DNA of 20,102 bases from a virus, in IMG/VR virus record IMGVR_UViG_3300046535_000020, positions 1 to 20,102 of that record; one strand, written 5' to 3'. Both the position numbers and the translations under genes were made by a program. This document shows, piece after piece, positions 7,948-15,420 of the stretch (position 1 is its first letter; the number at the start of each line of letters is the position of its first letter). The notes under the pieces are model-generated. The model saw only the letters and a program-made list of their open reading frames with translations. It was not told the DNA's origin and did no database searches.

Positions 7948-8142
7948 TTACTCCGTGGTGGTGGATTGTTCAGCCGGAGCAACCGGCGTAAAAAAACCCG
8001 CCGAGGCGGGTTGGTCTTGTGCTGCGGGTTCAGCCGGATCGGGTGGCGCTTCGCCCAGGTTGCGGGTGCGCTCGACCAGCTTGCGTTCGCCGCTTTCATC
8101 GATCACGTAGCTGCCGCCCTGCCCTTCGTATTGGTCGTTCAT
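7948..8142 (-). CDS. Small conserved phage protein of unknown function between tail terminator and tail tube genes
   Basis: This 64-aa protein overlaps the preceding gene by four bases (ATGA) and ends two bases before the tail tube start. Its first half is polar and includes GGSYVIDESGERKLVERT (9-26), which I recognise as a recurring motif of short proteins at this position in siphoviruses, though I know no function. The second half is Pro/Ala/Glu-rich and likely disordered. The codons for PASAGFF coincide with a perfect terminator hairpin, so this part may be kept for its RNA structure rather than its protein. It could be a tail assembly accessory factor; that is open. Confidence 0.7.
   Translation of the reverse strand: MNDQYEGQGGSYVIDESGERKLVERTRNLGEAPPDPAEPAAQDQPASAGFFTPVAPAEQSTTTE
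7991..8012 (-). terminator. Intrinsic terminator embedded in the 64-aa gene, upstream of the tail tube gene
   Basis: On the minus strand AACCCGCC pairs perfectly with GGCGGGTT (8 bp with a 2-base turn, or 7 bp closing a CTCG loop) and runs straight into six Ts. It lies inside the reading frame, 15 codons before the stop, and about 45 bases upstream of the tail tube ATG. Confidence 0.75.
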
Positions 8143-8546
8143 AACTGTCCTTCGAGTTGTCGGTAAAGGATTTGGTAAGAGGCCTCGGTGATGCCAAGGG
8201 CCGGGTTGTCAACGTCGATCTGGCGGTTCACCGCGGCAGCCGAAAGGTCGATCACGGCGCCGCCAAGCGTGCGATCCGTGTACAGCGCGGCGTGCGCTGC
8301 GGCGCGCGTCACCTCGGGCGCCAACGTAGGCGAATCGCCCTCAGCGCCGATCAGGAGCGACACGGACAGGTCCCAATACACGAACCCGACGCCAGCCGCC
8401 GCACGCGGCGACTCGGCGCCGACAACTACGACGATGGCCGGTAGGTCCTCGTACGAGTACAGTTTGTCCGTGGACAGACGCACCGATAGCCCTGCGCGCT
8501 GCAGTGCGCTCGTAATCGCCGCAGCAATCTGTTCGGTCTTGGTCAT
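8139..8546 (-). CDS. Tail terminator / tail-completion-like protein
   Basis: This 135-aa alpha/beta protein has a helical start MTKTEQIAAAITSALQRAGL, a strand-rich middle (ED-LPAIVVVVGAES, YWDLSVSLLIGAEG) and a further helix. That layout is like lambda gpU-type tail terminators, which cap the growing tail tube and form the joint to the head. It overlaps the gene before it by four bases and the gene after it by four bases. The assignment rests on fold-like pattern and on location immediately before the tail tube gene. Because the previous gene is also of tail-completion type, one of the two is likely the true terminator and the other a neck partner. Confidence 0.6.
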   Translation of the reverse strand: MTKTEQIAAAITSALQRAGLSVRLSTDKLYSYEDLPAIVVVVGAESPRAAAGVGFVYWDLSVSLLIGAEGDSPTLAPEVTRAAAHAALYTDRTLGGAVIDLSAAAVNRQIDVDNPALGITEASYQILYRQLEGQL

Positions 8547-8941
8547 AGCGGGTCGCGGTAGTGGATCTTGAAAGTCAGGTGCGTGAAGTAGGTTCGCGTC
8601 TCGAAATCGAACAGGTCGACGTCGCCTTGATAGAAACAGTCATCAACCTGGACGCCGGCCACGCTTAGTTTCCGCTTGCGATCGAGCGCCGCGCGGATTT
8701 GCGCAGCCACAGCAAGCGCATCGGCGCGACTCTTCGCCCAGGCCGATACCTGGTAGGTGGCGGATTTCAGCGGCGGGTCTGAGGTCGATCCTCGCTCACT
8801 CGATCCACTCAGGCGCTGGTACGTCACCGCCGGCAGCACCGGACTGTCCTGCATCACGTCTGGAGTAATCCGGCCCGCGACGAGTGCCCGTAGGCCCGGT
8901 GCTTGCGCGAGCAAGCCATTGATCGCAAGGCTGCCGTTCAT
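8543..8941 (-). CDS. DUF3168-like tail completion protein
   Basis: This 132-aa protein resembles the DUF3168 family of tail-to-head joining proteins. Visible hallmarks are an N-terminal helix ending LRALVAGRITPDVM, the strand VLPAVTYQRLSGS (35-47), YQVSAWAKSRADALAVAAQI (about 63-82) and a C-terminal strand pair FETRTYFTHLTFKIHYRD. In related phages it completes the neck or caps the tail tube before joining. It begins with an ATGA overlap on the HK97-gp10-like gene and ends with another on the next gene, so the three are probably translationally coupled. Confidence 0.75.
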   Translation of the reverse strand: MNGSLAINGLLAQAPGLRALVAGRITPDVMQDSPVLPAVTYQRLSGSSERGSTSDPPLKSATYQVSAWAKSRADALAVAAQIRAALDRKRKLSVAGVQVDDCFYQGDVDLFDFETRTYFTHLTFKIHYRDPL

Positions 8942-9477
8942 AGCTGGTCCAGTTGGGATGCGACCGAGCTCGAAATGGCCTCGACCACCGCGGGCGACTC
9001 ACTGGTCACTGCCGGCCCAAGGTACGGGTGAGCAGGCGTATTCGATTCGGACGTCTCGCGCTGGTGGAGTACGAAAGCGCGCGAGCCACGCAGGGCCTGG
9101 CCCATCTTGCGATTAATGTGACCCATCTCGACCCACATCGCGTAGTACGCAGAACTGGCGCCGAACTTCGATTTCTGAGCGCCGCTCAGGTCACCAGCGA
9201 CGACATTGAACACGACCCGGGTCGGTGTGCCGCGCCGCTCGACGGTGCGGATCGAGGCGCGCAGTGCGCCGGAGACCATGTGCGGATTGAGCGTGTCGGA
9301 GTGAGCGCCGCCGAGAGCCGTCACGGCAGCGGAAAAATTCTCCTTCGCGCGGGCGCCGATCATGTTCGCGCCTTGTCGGACGGCTTTGCGCATCACGCTT
9401 TGGGCGAGCTTTGCGGGCAGGCTGGCAAACCGGGCTTGCAACTCGGCGCCGCCGGACACGTTTGAATTAACCCTCAT
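8938..9477 (-). CDS. HK97-gp10-like neck/tail-completion protein
   Basis: This 179-aa protein fits the HK97 gp10-like family, found in the head-tail neck of siphoviruses. The N-terminal helix contains LPAKLAQSVMRKAVRQGANM, followed by ARAKENFS, the SGALRASI element (about 69-76) and the aromatic signature YYAMWVEMGH (about 110-119). The C-terminus carries HPYLGPAV, typical of the family's end (usually a PFLRPA-like motif). The start overlaps the head-closure gene by 11 bases. At 179 aa it is on the long side because of a loop around residues 120-145. The role in neck assembly is family knowledge; the order of genes supports it. Confidence 0.85.
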   Translation of the reverse strand: MRVNSNVSGGAELQARFASLPAKLAQSVMRKAVRQGANMIGARAKENFSAAVTALGGAHSDTLNPHMVSGALRASIRTVERRGTPTRVVFNVVAGDLSGAQKSKFGASSAYYAMWVEMGHINRKMGQALRGSRAFVLHQRETSESNTPAHPYLGPAVTSESPAVVEAISSSVASQLDQL

Positions 9478-9808
9478 TCGTGCCCTCGCTGTAGCTGAGT
9501 TCGATGTACTGGTGCATTTCGTCCACGTCGCGAGACGAGGTGATATTCAGGATTCGCCCGTTGTAGAGGATGCGACGCGCTGCCATCGCGACCGGGTCGG
9601 CAAACCGCTGCTGGTAGCGGATCGTGACGACGCCGCTGATTTGCACGCGCCCGGCTTGTGCGAGCAGCAGTTCGCGGCCCGACAGCGGATTGACTTCGGC
9701 CCAAACAGTTGCCACGTCGGACCATGTCGAGGTGGGCTGACCTAAGGCGTCCGTGCTCGTGTTGCGCGCCTGGATCGTGACGCGATGACGTAAGGTGCTC
9801 GCTCGCAT
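9467..9808 (-). CDS. Head-closure (head-tail adaptor) protein, SPP1 gp16 family
   Basis: This 113-aa protein fits the phage head-tail joining family that plugs the connector after DNA packaging. Landmarks are LRHRVTIQARNTSTDALGQP (6-25), the W-S-D-V-x-T-V-W-A-E-V stretch (about 29-39), SGRELLLAQ, and the ending RRILYNGRILNITSSRDVDE with a final beta strand. Length and motif order are normal for the family. Its ATG shares one base with the stop of the connector gene (TGATG), and its 3' end overlaps the gp10-like gene by 11 bases, so this is tightly coupled neck-module translation. Confidence 0.92.
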   Translation of the reverse strand: MRASTLRHRVTIQARNTSTDALGQPTSTWSDVATVWAEVNPLSGRELLLAQAGRVQISGVVTIRYQQRFADPVAMAARRILYNGRILNITSSRDVDEMHQYIELSYSEGTNEG

Positions 9809-10662
9809 CAGACCACCGACATGAACGGGTCAAGCAGGCCGTCGACATAAGGCAGCTCTTTGACGCCGCCCTTCTGCATGACTGCCACCTCTTCGCGGAA
9901 CTCGTACAGCGAACCCACGCGCAGGAGCATCCACGAACGAATTCCCGCCGGGACCACACCGACGAAATTGCGCCCGGTTCCGGGCTGCGTGAAGGTGACT
10001 GGCCGGCCGAATTCGTCGGTGAGCGTGTACACGCTCCCGTTTGCGCTGGCGATGGTGTAATTCGCGCCATCCTGCAGCGGCGCAGGCAGCACACCGCCGG
10101 AGTTGTAGAACGCTACCAGGTCACCAATTTTCCAGGTCACCGGGCCGGATATGCGGAACTCACCGGCCGCCAGCGCGCCGCCAGTGGTGATGGGAGAGGC
10201 GTACCCGGCGGTGTATGTCACCTTCACGGAGCCAATCTGCGGCAGCGGAATCGGCCAGATCTTGCCAAAGCGCGGCGTGATGATGGCCGGGCTCATGCCG
10301 TAGTTGACGACGTAGTCCGTATCCGGCATGACCCTCCAGCTACCATCCATGTCCAGGTACTCGATTCGCTCGATCGCCACCACCGGCGAATGCGGCAACC
10401 GGATCGCGTACGGCGGAATGCTGACGCTCGCGCCGATCGGCACGAACGAAGCGCAGCCGGGTGACGGGAAGGCGTCAATCACGTACTGCCAGCGCGCATG
10501 CATCAACTGCTGGCGGGTCTTCGACTCGACTGCCTGGCGGGCCGCAACGATCAGCGCCTTCAGCTTGGCATCGTCAAAGCGGTCGTCCAGACGGCGGTCG
10601 TGGCGCGCCTCTTCGACGTGCAGACATTCGCCGTTCGGGGGCGTGATCAGGATCAGTGGCAT
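9808..10662 (-). CDS. gp6-like head-tail connector with an inserted beta domain
   Basis: This protein is predicted to form the ring docked beneath the portal. The conserved parts are the N-terminal helices (ITPP to about residue 60, with LKALIVAARQAVESKTRQQL), the beta region IRLPHSPVVAIERIEYLD (87-104), VKVTYTAGY (146-154) and the C-terminal helix VPAGIRSWMLLRVGSLYEFR (237-256). Ordinary family members are roughly 100-200 aa; this one has 284. The excess lies mainly at about 174-236, a beta-rich block with GDLVAFYNSGGVLPAPLQDG and TFTQPGTG. It resembles short domains found in phage fibres and other virion proteins, wedged exactly between the last strand and the last helix. The ribosome site is weak (GGA). 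It is followed immediately by head closure. Confidence 0.9.
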   Translation of the reverse strand: MPLILITPPNGECLHVEEARHDRRLDDRFDDAKLKALIVAARQAVESKTRQQLMHARWQYVIDAFPSPGCASFVPIGASVSIPPYAIRLPHSPVVAIERIEYLDMDGSWRVMPDTDYVVNYGMSPAIITPRFGKIWPIPLPQIGSVKVTYTAGYASPITTGGALAAGEFRISGPVTWKIGDLVAFYNSGGVLPAPLQDGANYTIASANGSVYTLTDEFGRPVTFTQPGTGRNFVGVVPAGIRSWMLLRVGSLYEFREEVAVMQKGGVKELPYVDGLLDPFMSVV

Positions 10663-10713
10663 GGGAATCCGGTGGAAATGCGCCCCGACGTGCGGCCAGG
10701 GCGCGGGCGAGGC

Positions 10714-11160
10714 TTAGACGATCTGCTTGACGGCGGCCTGGTTGAATTGCGAGGCCGGCGAGTAGCGGGTGCTCGAACCGATCAGGGCGGCGCCGACCAG
10801 CGAGGCAGCGGTGCCGACGGTGACCGACAGGGCGACGAAGCCGTAGCCGTTGTTGACATCCAGGTCTTCGGCGCGCGCTTCGACCAGGGCCTGCACGTTA
10901 TCGCCGGTCGCCTTGACGATCTGTGCGATCGACTTGCCGGCGATGTCCTTGGCGCCGGTGCCGGCGGCATCCTGCGCCTGACGCAGCTTGGCGTCAACGG
11001 TGGCGGCAGCGCCGAGCACGCCGGTTTGCAGCAACGCAGCGACTTGGCCGACATTCGACAGCGGAACGAAGGCAGTGACGACGGTGCTAGGGGCAACGCT
11101 GGCCGGGTCGAGAGTCGCCAGAATGGCAGCCTTTTCGGAGAGTTTGACGTTCGGATTCAT
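10714..11160 (-). CDS. Conserved head-region protein, probable capsid decoration protein
   Basis: This 148-aa protein follows the capsid gene after a hairpin and has its own AAGGA ribosome site. It has LSEKAAILATLDPASV near the start, then GVLGAAATVDAKLRQAQDAA, GAKDIAGKSIAQIVKATGDN and a C-terminal beta part with YGFVALSVTVGTAASLVGAA. I recognise this as a recurring family placed directly after the capsid gene in Burkholderia-like and other proteobacterial siphoviruses, usually annotated only as hypothetical. No transmembrane segment or enzyme motif is evident. A role on the capsid surface is inferred from position and from the small beta-rich make-up. Confidence 0.65.
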   Translation of the reverse strand: MNPNVKLSEKAAILATLDPASVAPSTVVTAFVPLSNVGQVAALLQTGVLGAAATVDAKLRQAQDAAGTGAKDIAGKSIAQIVKATGDNVQALVEARAEDLDVNNGYGFVALSVTVGTAASLVGAALIGSSTRYSPASQFNQAAVKQIV

Positions 11161-11187
11161 GGTGTTCCTTGTATTGGAAGGGATTGA

Positions 11188-11207
11188 AGGGCGGCGTTAC
11201 CCGCCCT
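11188..11207 (-). promoter_or_regulatory. Stem-loop between capsid and decoration genes
   Basis: On the minus strand AGGGCGG pairs with CCGCCCT around a 6-base loop (GTAACG), eight bases after the capsid stop codon. No T run follows, so it is not a classical terminator. It could protect the 3' end of capsid mRNA or attenuate downstream translation. Confidence 0.45.
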
Positions 11208-11214
11208 GCCGCGA

Positions 11215-12519
11215 TCAGCGTGCGCCGAGGGTCACGAAGTAGCTGCGGGTGTTGGTGCTCTTGCCCTGCGGCGGGGTGATCGGGGCGGTCATGATTGGCT
11301 GGCCGTCCATGCGGAAGATGAAGCGGAAAGCAGTCGCATTGGCGTCGAAGTACAGGTGCATCGACGTATCGGTCTGGATCCCGTTGGCCTTGGTAATGGT
11401 GCGGTAGCCCTTGAGCGACACCAGCGACAGGTCGCCCTGCGCGCCGAGCGCGTTGGCGTGTTCCGACAAGATCAACGGACGACCGTTCAGGGTGCCGTCA
11501 TAGCCGCCTTCGCGCAGGCCGGTACCCGGCGGCAGGAAGATCGGGATCTGGCCCACGGTCATGCCTTCCAGCGCCGGCAGGATGTCGGGGTTGCCGATCC
11601 AGATGGCGTTTTTCAGCTCGCCGGTTTTCAGGCGGCTGCGCATCTTGGAGATGTTCATCTGCACGATGCTCGCGGCTGCCTGGCCGGATTCCTTGGCGAC
11701 CGTCACCAGAGAGCCACCCGTCAGGGCGCCATACGGCTGACCGCCACCCGGGCCGAACAGGATTGCCTCATTGGCCTTCCACTGGATCCGCTCGCTTGCG
11801 AGTGGTGCGAGATAGGAGCCGAGCGCCGGCGCATCTTCCAGCAGTTCGTTCGTCACAGGGACGAGCACCATCAGCTCTTTCAGGCGCTGCATATCGGTGC
11901 CCAGCACCGGCTTGCTGGCGTTGACTTGCGCGGCCTCGCCGCGCCAGTAAGCTTGGACGCCTGCGCCGCCCCACGGGGTGGTCTCGTCTTTCGGGAACAC
12001 CATCGAGTTGCCGGTAACCTCGGTGTTGGCGGTCATCGGCAGTAGCGAGCCCTCCTCCAGCGATGCGCGCCAGATCTCACGCGAGAAGTCCGGCGGGATC
12101 GCGTAGCCGCCGTCCGCGCCATTGCCCTCGTTCATGTAGGTGCCGGCACCCGGAGCTGCGGCACCGATCAGCAGGCGCTTGTCGATGGCATGACCCGTCT
12201 GCTGCGACATGGCCGCGCCTTTGACGGCTTTGAAGAACTCGCCGGACGACTTGAAGCCTCCCTTCGGGTCCAGGGTTGCGCGATCGACGCCGACTTCAAT
12301 GCGCGCGTCGGCACCGACTTCCACGCCCAGGTCGGCAGCTTCCAGGCGCTCGGCGCGCTCGATGTTGGCTTGCAGGCTTTCGGCCTCGGCCATGTGGGCA
12401 TCGAACTGGGTCAGTTCTTCGGCGGTCAGATCGCGCTTTTCGGCGGTGGCGGTTGCGCTCAGGCCCTTGGCGGCAGCCAGGGCAGCAGCTTTACGCTGCA
12501 TGAGGATACGTTTGTTCAT
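11215..12519 (-). CDS. Major capsid protein, HK97 fold
   Basis: This 434-aa protein builds the icosahedral shell. Residues about 1-65 are a charged, Ala/Glu-rich coiled coil (delta domain, serving as internal scaffold). A linker runs to about 115, and the shell domain begins around NEGNGADGGYAIPPDFSREI (130-149), the usual entry into the HK97 fold. Further landmarks are VPVTNELLEDA in the spine helix region and AIWIGNPDIL, LNGRPLILSE and a C-terminal strand near FRMDGQPIMTAPI. No separate scaffold gene is present and an S49 protease precedes it, so removal of the delta domain during maturation is expected, probably somewhere around residues 105-125. The ribosome site is unexpectedly weak (GAAAG about 9-10 bases upstream), and a terminator hairpin ends only 24 bases before the start. 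Confidence 0.96.
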   Translation of the reverse strand: MNKRILMQRKAAALAAAKGLSATATAEKRDLTAEELTQFDAHMAEAESLQANIERAERLEAADLGVEVGADARIEVGVDRATLDPKGGFKSSGEFFKAVKGAAMSQQTGHAIDKRLLIGAAAPGAGTYMNEGNGADGGYAIPPDFSREIWRASLEEGSLLPMTANTEVTGNSMVFPKDETTPWGGAGVQAYWRGEAAQVNASKPVLGTDMQRLKELMVLVPVTNELLEDAPALGSYLAPLASERIQWKANEAILFGPGGGQPYGALTGGSLVTVAKESGQAAASIVQMNISKMRSRLKTGELKNAIWIGNPDILPALEGMTVGQIPIFLPPGTGLREGGYDGTLNGRPLILSEHANALGAQGDLSLVSLKGYRTITKANGIQTDTSMHLYFDANATAFRFIFRMDGQPIMTAPITPPQGKSTNTRSYFVTLGAR

Positions 12520-12543
12520 GTGGATTTACTTTCGTTTGGGCGT

Positions 12544-12566
12544 AAAAAAAGCCGCTCTAGGCGGCT
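12544..12566 (-). terminator. Intrinsic terminator between protease and capsid genes
   Basis: On the minus strand AGCCGC pairs with GCGGCT around a CTAGA loop, running into seven Ts. It lies in the 136-base gap and leaves 24 bases before the capsid ATG, too short for a promoter. The rest of the gap shows no convincing promoter to my eye. Confidence 0.75.
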
Positions 12567-12655
12567 GGTTTAGGTGTTGCACAGATGCCCGATGGGGCGG
12601 CGCTTACCGTTCAATGGACCGGCTCACGTTGGGCTTGTGCGGCCCGAATTTGGTA

Positions 12656-13708
12656 TTACGTGGATGCGATCCGCAGTTCGCGCTCGCGGGCGGCGGTGCG
12701 CCATTCGTGGTTGCCGGCAGCCAGCTCCGGAGCGATTTCGGTGACGGTCGCATTGGCTATCCGCTCGGCCATTTCGGCATCATTCGGATCTAGCACTGCG
12801 CCCTCGGCCATCACGCCATCAATCTCCGCGGTCGCCTGCACGCCGCCCGACTTCATCGCACTCTTCATGCGCTTGACGACGCCTTGGAACGTGTCCACGC
12901 CGTCGATCATGTTCGCGGCGAGTGCGTCGGCGGGTAGCAGGCAGCGCCCCTGCCCCATACCATCGCGCACCGATGCAATCGGCTGACCGCGACCCTTAGC
13001 GACCGCCTGCGTGAAGGCTGCGTAGTAGGAATCGATCTGCGATTGAGTGAAGGCGCGGGCCTCGTCCGACAGTGGGCCGTAGCTGTTACCCTCGACCTTG
13101 TATTTACCGGCGCTGATGAACTCCTGCGAGACGCCCTCCATTTCCAGCGCCTTGCTCAGGTCGATGTGCTGGGTATAGACGCCGATGCTGCCGGTCATGC
13201 TGCCCTGAACCGCGTACAGCTGCGAGCACGCCGCGCCGAGCCAGTACGCAGCGGACGCGCATAGCGAGTTGACGAAGCCGTACACTGGCTTGACGCCACG
13301 CGCTGACATGATGATGTCGTACAGGTCGGAGACGCCGAACACGGAGCCGCCCGGCGAGTCGATGTCGATGATGATGCCGCTCACCGAATCGTCGGCCATC
13401 GCGTCGCGGAAGGACTGCGCGAAATTGTCGGTGCTGACAACGCCGCCGCAAACTTCGTCGATGGCGCTCGCGCGCTGCGTGACGACGCCATACAGCGGCA
13501 GGACGGCGATGCCACCGCCGACATTCGCGCCGGCCTTCTTGCGCTCGTTGCGCGCGGCCTGCGCTGCCTGGACGTCGGCCATTACTTCCGGCGAAGCGCT
13601 CTTTCCGAGCGCCCAGCTTTGAAGCACTGCCGACATGCGCGCCATGTAGGCCGGTTCGAGTGCCCAATATTCATTGGACACGGCTGACAGGATGCGGAAT
13701 TTGTTCAT
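12656..13708 (-). CDS. Head maturation protease, S49 (SppA-like) serine peptidase
   Basis: This 350-aa protein is a Ser-Lys peptidase expected to act inside the procapsid, cutting the capsid delta domain and then itself. The SppA-like core is clear: IAVLPLYGVVTQRAS (67-81), IIIDIDSPGGSVFGVSDLYD (112-131), then NSLCASAAYWLGAACS (147-162) with nucleophile Ser152, and SAGKYKVEGNSYGPLSDE (199-216) where Lys204 matches the catalytic lysine of bacterial SppA by position. Many capsid proteases belong to the ClpP or U35 type; S49 is the other common choice with HK97-type capsids. It lacks a signal peptide, as expected for a virion assembly enzyme. The ATG overlaps the portal stop (ATGA) and has a GAAGGA ribosome site within the portal gene. 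The last 50 residues are helical and charged and may guide it into the procapsid. Confidence 0.94.
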   Translation of the reverse strand: MNKFRILSAVSNEYWALEPAYMARMSAVLQSWALGKSASPEVMADVQAAQAARNERKKAGANVGGGIAVLPLYGVVTQRASAIDEVCGGVVSTDNFAQSFRDAMADDSVSGIIIDIDSPGGSVFGVSDLYDIIMSARGVKPVYGFVNSLCASAAYWLGAACSQLYAVQGSMTGSIGVYTQHIDLSKALEMEGVSQEFISAGKYKVEGNSYGPLSDEARAFTQSQIDSYYAAFTQAVAKGRGQPIASVRDGMGQGRCLLPADALAANMIDGVDTFQGVVKRMKSAMKSGGVQATAEIDGVMAEGAVLDPNDAEMAERIANATVTEIAPELAAGNHEWRTAARERELRIAST

Positions 13709-15264
13709 ACGGTTCCTTCGAGTGCCAGTTTGGTGAGGCGAGCCAGGGCGGCGTTGTAGATGTCGGATTCTTCGCTGCCGGCACTGATCGGGTCATTCCA
13801 GCGTGCGCGGATGTAGTGGGTCGCTTGCTGCTCACTGACTCCGAGCGCCTGCGCCACGAACGGCGAGTGCTTGTTCAGCGCCTCCGAGACTGCCATCGGC
13901 CAATCGCCATCCTTGAGTGCTGCAAGCAGAACCTGCGTTTCCTTGCGCGCCACGCGCTCTGCGGCGGCAACTGCCAGAGCATTCAGGCGTTCGGCGTTCT
14001 GTGGTGGCGCTTTAGCCGGGACTGGCGGCGCAGCCTTCTCGGCCTGCTCCTCTTCGTCCGCTTCGTCCTGTTGCTGGCTGACCGGGATCATGTTGACCAT
14101 CATCAGTGGCTCGTCCAGTCCCGGCAGCGGATCGCGATCTTCCATGATCCGGCCTTCGTTGCGGGTCAGTGTGCCGTTCATGACGCCGGTATTGATGTAC
14201 TCCGTGCGTGCTGCCATGTCGCCGCGCATCAGCTCCATAAACGGCATCCGGACAACGATTTCATCGTCAGGGTCGAGGAACGTGTACTTGATCGCCTCTT
14301 CCCAGCACACGACGCGCGGGCGAAGCTTGTTGGTGACGTACTCGATACCTTGGTGCTCAATATTGTTGTTGGTTGAACGGTCCAAGTCGCCGATCATGTG
14401 CGGCGGCACTTCGAACAGCGATGCGATTTCGCTGCGGTTCATCTTTTTCGTCTCGATGAACTGTGCGTCGGCGTTGCTGACGACCGGAGGCGGAACATAT
14501 TTCAGGCCATACTCGAGCACCGCGACCTTGCCCTTGTTGGCACCGCTCTGCTGCTCCTGCCATGTTTCGCGGAACAGGTTGCGCTGTTCCTTGTCCTTGA
14601 AGTTTGTCGGGTGCTCGATGATGCCGCTGGTTGGCGAGGCGTCGTTGTCGAAGAACCGGACGCCGTAGTCCTGTGCTGCAGCGCCGGTCGCGAGCATCTT
14701 GCGGGCCAGGGCGATGGGGTTGTATCCGACGATGCCATCCGATGACAAGCCCTTGATATGGAACATGTCCGTGCGGGCGATGATGACCTCGGAACCGTCG
14801 CGGTTGCGCACACGGTAGCGCCAGTTCGGGCCGCCGTCTGGCAAATCGGCCAGCAATTCGATCGTGATCCGGTCCGGATGGATCGGGTGCAGGTCTGTCG
14901 CCTCGCCTTTGCGATTGCTGACGATGTACGCGAACGCGTTGCCGCGCAGCTCCAGGTGGCCGTGCATCATCGCCCGGAATTCCATCGGGTTTTGGTAGGC
15001 GTTCGGGCGCTTGGCGAACAGGCGATAAAGCCAATGGTCGCGGATCTGCTCCTTCGCGCCATTCGGCTTCTCGCGGTACATCTGGAACGGCAGCGTCGAC
15101 ACGGCGTTCGCATGCACACGCACGCAGGCATAGACAGCGGTCAACTGCAGCGCCGTGTCGGGCGTGATGTTGGCGGCGCCGATGCGCGTCGGGACCGGGT
15201 TGAAGAAAAATCCGCCCCAGGCACTACGATCTCCGCTGTCCGCTTTCGGGTTGGTGAGAAACAT
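13705..15264 (-). CDS. Portal protein, HK97 type
   Basis: This 519-aa protein forms the dodecameric vertex through which DNA enters and leaves the head. Characteristic parts are the N-terminal region with LQLTAVYACVRVHANAVSTL (about 40-59), the LELRGNAFAYIV helix-strand, LHPIHPDRI, the HIKGLSSDGIVGYNPIALAR motif, and the crown/stem part with ETKKMNRSEIASLFEVPPHM and GDLDRSTNNNIEHQ. A C-terminal tail beyond about residue 395 starts with an acidic Gln/Glu/Pro linker and ends in a helical segment that may reach the protease or scaffold. Length is slightly above the common 400-450 because of that tail. The start comes directly after the stop of the tiny membrane protein (TAAATG). Confidence 0.96.
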   Translation of the reverse strand: MFLTNPKADSGDRSAWGGFFFNPVPTRIGAANITPDTALQLTAVYACVRVHANAVSTLPFQMYREKPNGAKEQIRDHWLYRLFAKRPNAYQNPMEFRAMMHGHLELRGNAFAYIVSNRKGEATDLHPIHPDRITIELLADLPDGGPNWRYRVRNRDGSEVIIARTDMFHIKGLSSDGIVGYNPIALARKMLATGAAAQDYGVRFFDNDASPTSGIIEHPTNFKDKEQRNLFRETWQEQQSGANKGKVAVLEYGLKYVPPPVVSNADAQFIETKKMNRSEIASLFEVPPHMIGDLDRSTNNNIEHQGIEYVTNKLRPRVVCWEEAIKYTFLDPDDEIVVRMPFMELMRGDMAARTEYINTGVMNGTLTRNEGRIMEDRDPLPGLDEPLMMVNMIPVSQQQDEADEEEQAEKAAPPVPAKAPPQNAERLNALAVAAAERVARKETQVLLAALKDGDWPMAVSEALNKHSPFVAQALGVSEQQATHYIRARWNDPISAGSEESDIYNAALARLTKLALEGTV

Positions 15265-15420
15265 TTAGCCCTTCCGGCTCATTGCCACGCCAAACAGCGT
15301 CAGTCCAATAACAAGGGCGCCGACCGTCACCAGCGCCGCCGGCACACTGACCATTGCCACGCCCGAGCCGATCAGGCCCAGGCCGGTCAGCAGAGAAAGG
15401 TTATAAACGGTCGGTGTCAT
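15265..15420 (-). CDS. 51-aa two-helix membrane protein between terminase and portal
   Basis: An ATGA overlap with the large terminase stop starts a 51-codon gene whose TAA directly abuts the portal ATG. The protein has a short polar start (MTPTVYN), then two hydrophobic stretches, about 8-28 and 29-47, joined by a small turn with a proline, and ends in a basic SRKG tail. That predicts a helical hairpin in the inner membrane. Similar tiny hydrophobic proteins occur between terminase and portal in many HK97-like prophages. The function is unknown to me; a holin-like or portal-membrane docking role would be speculation. The perfect fit of both ends to its neighbours makes it a real gene. Confidence 0.82.
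   Translation of the reverse strand: MTPTVYNLSLLTGLGLIGSGVAMVSVPAALVTVGALVIGLTLFGVAMSRKG

Noticed and set aside
12520-12655. Promoter for the capsid gene (TTGAAC near the protease-capsid gap)
   Set aside because: A TTGAAC hexamer exists, but no acceptable -10 at the right spacing was seen, and a terminator follows it before the gene.
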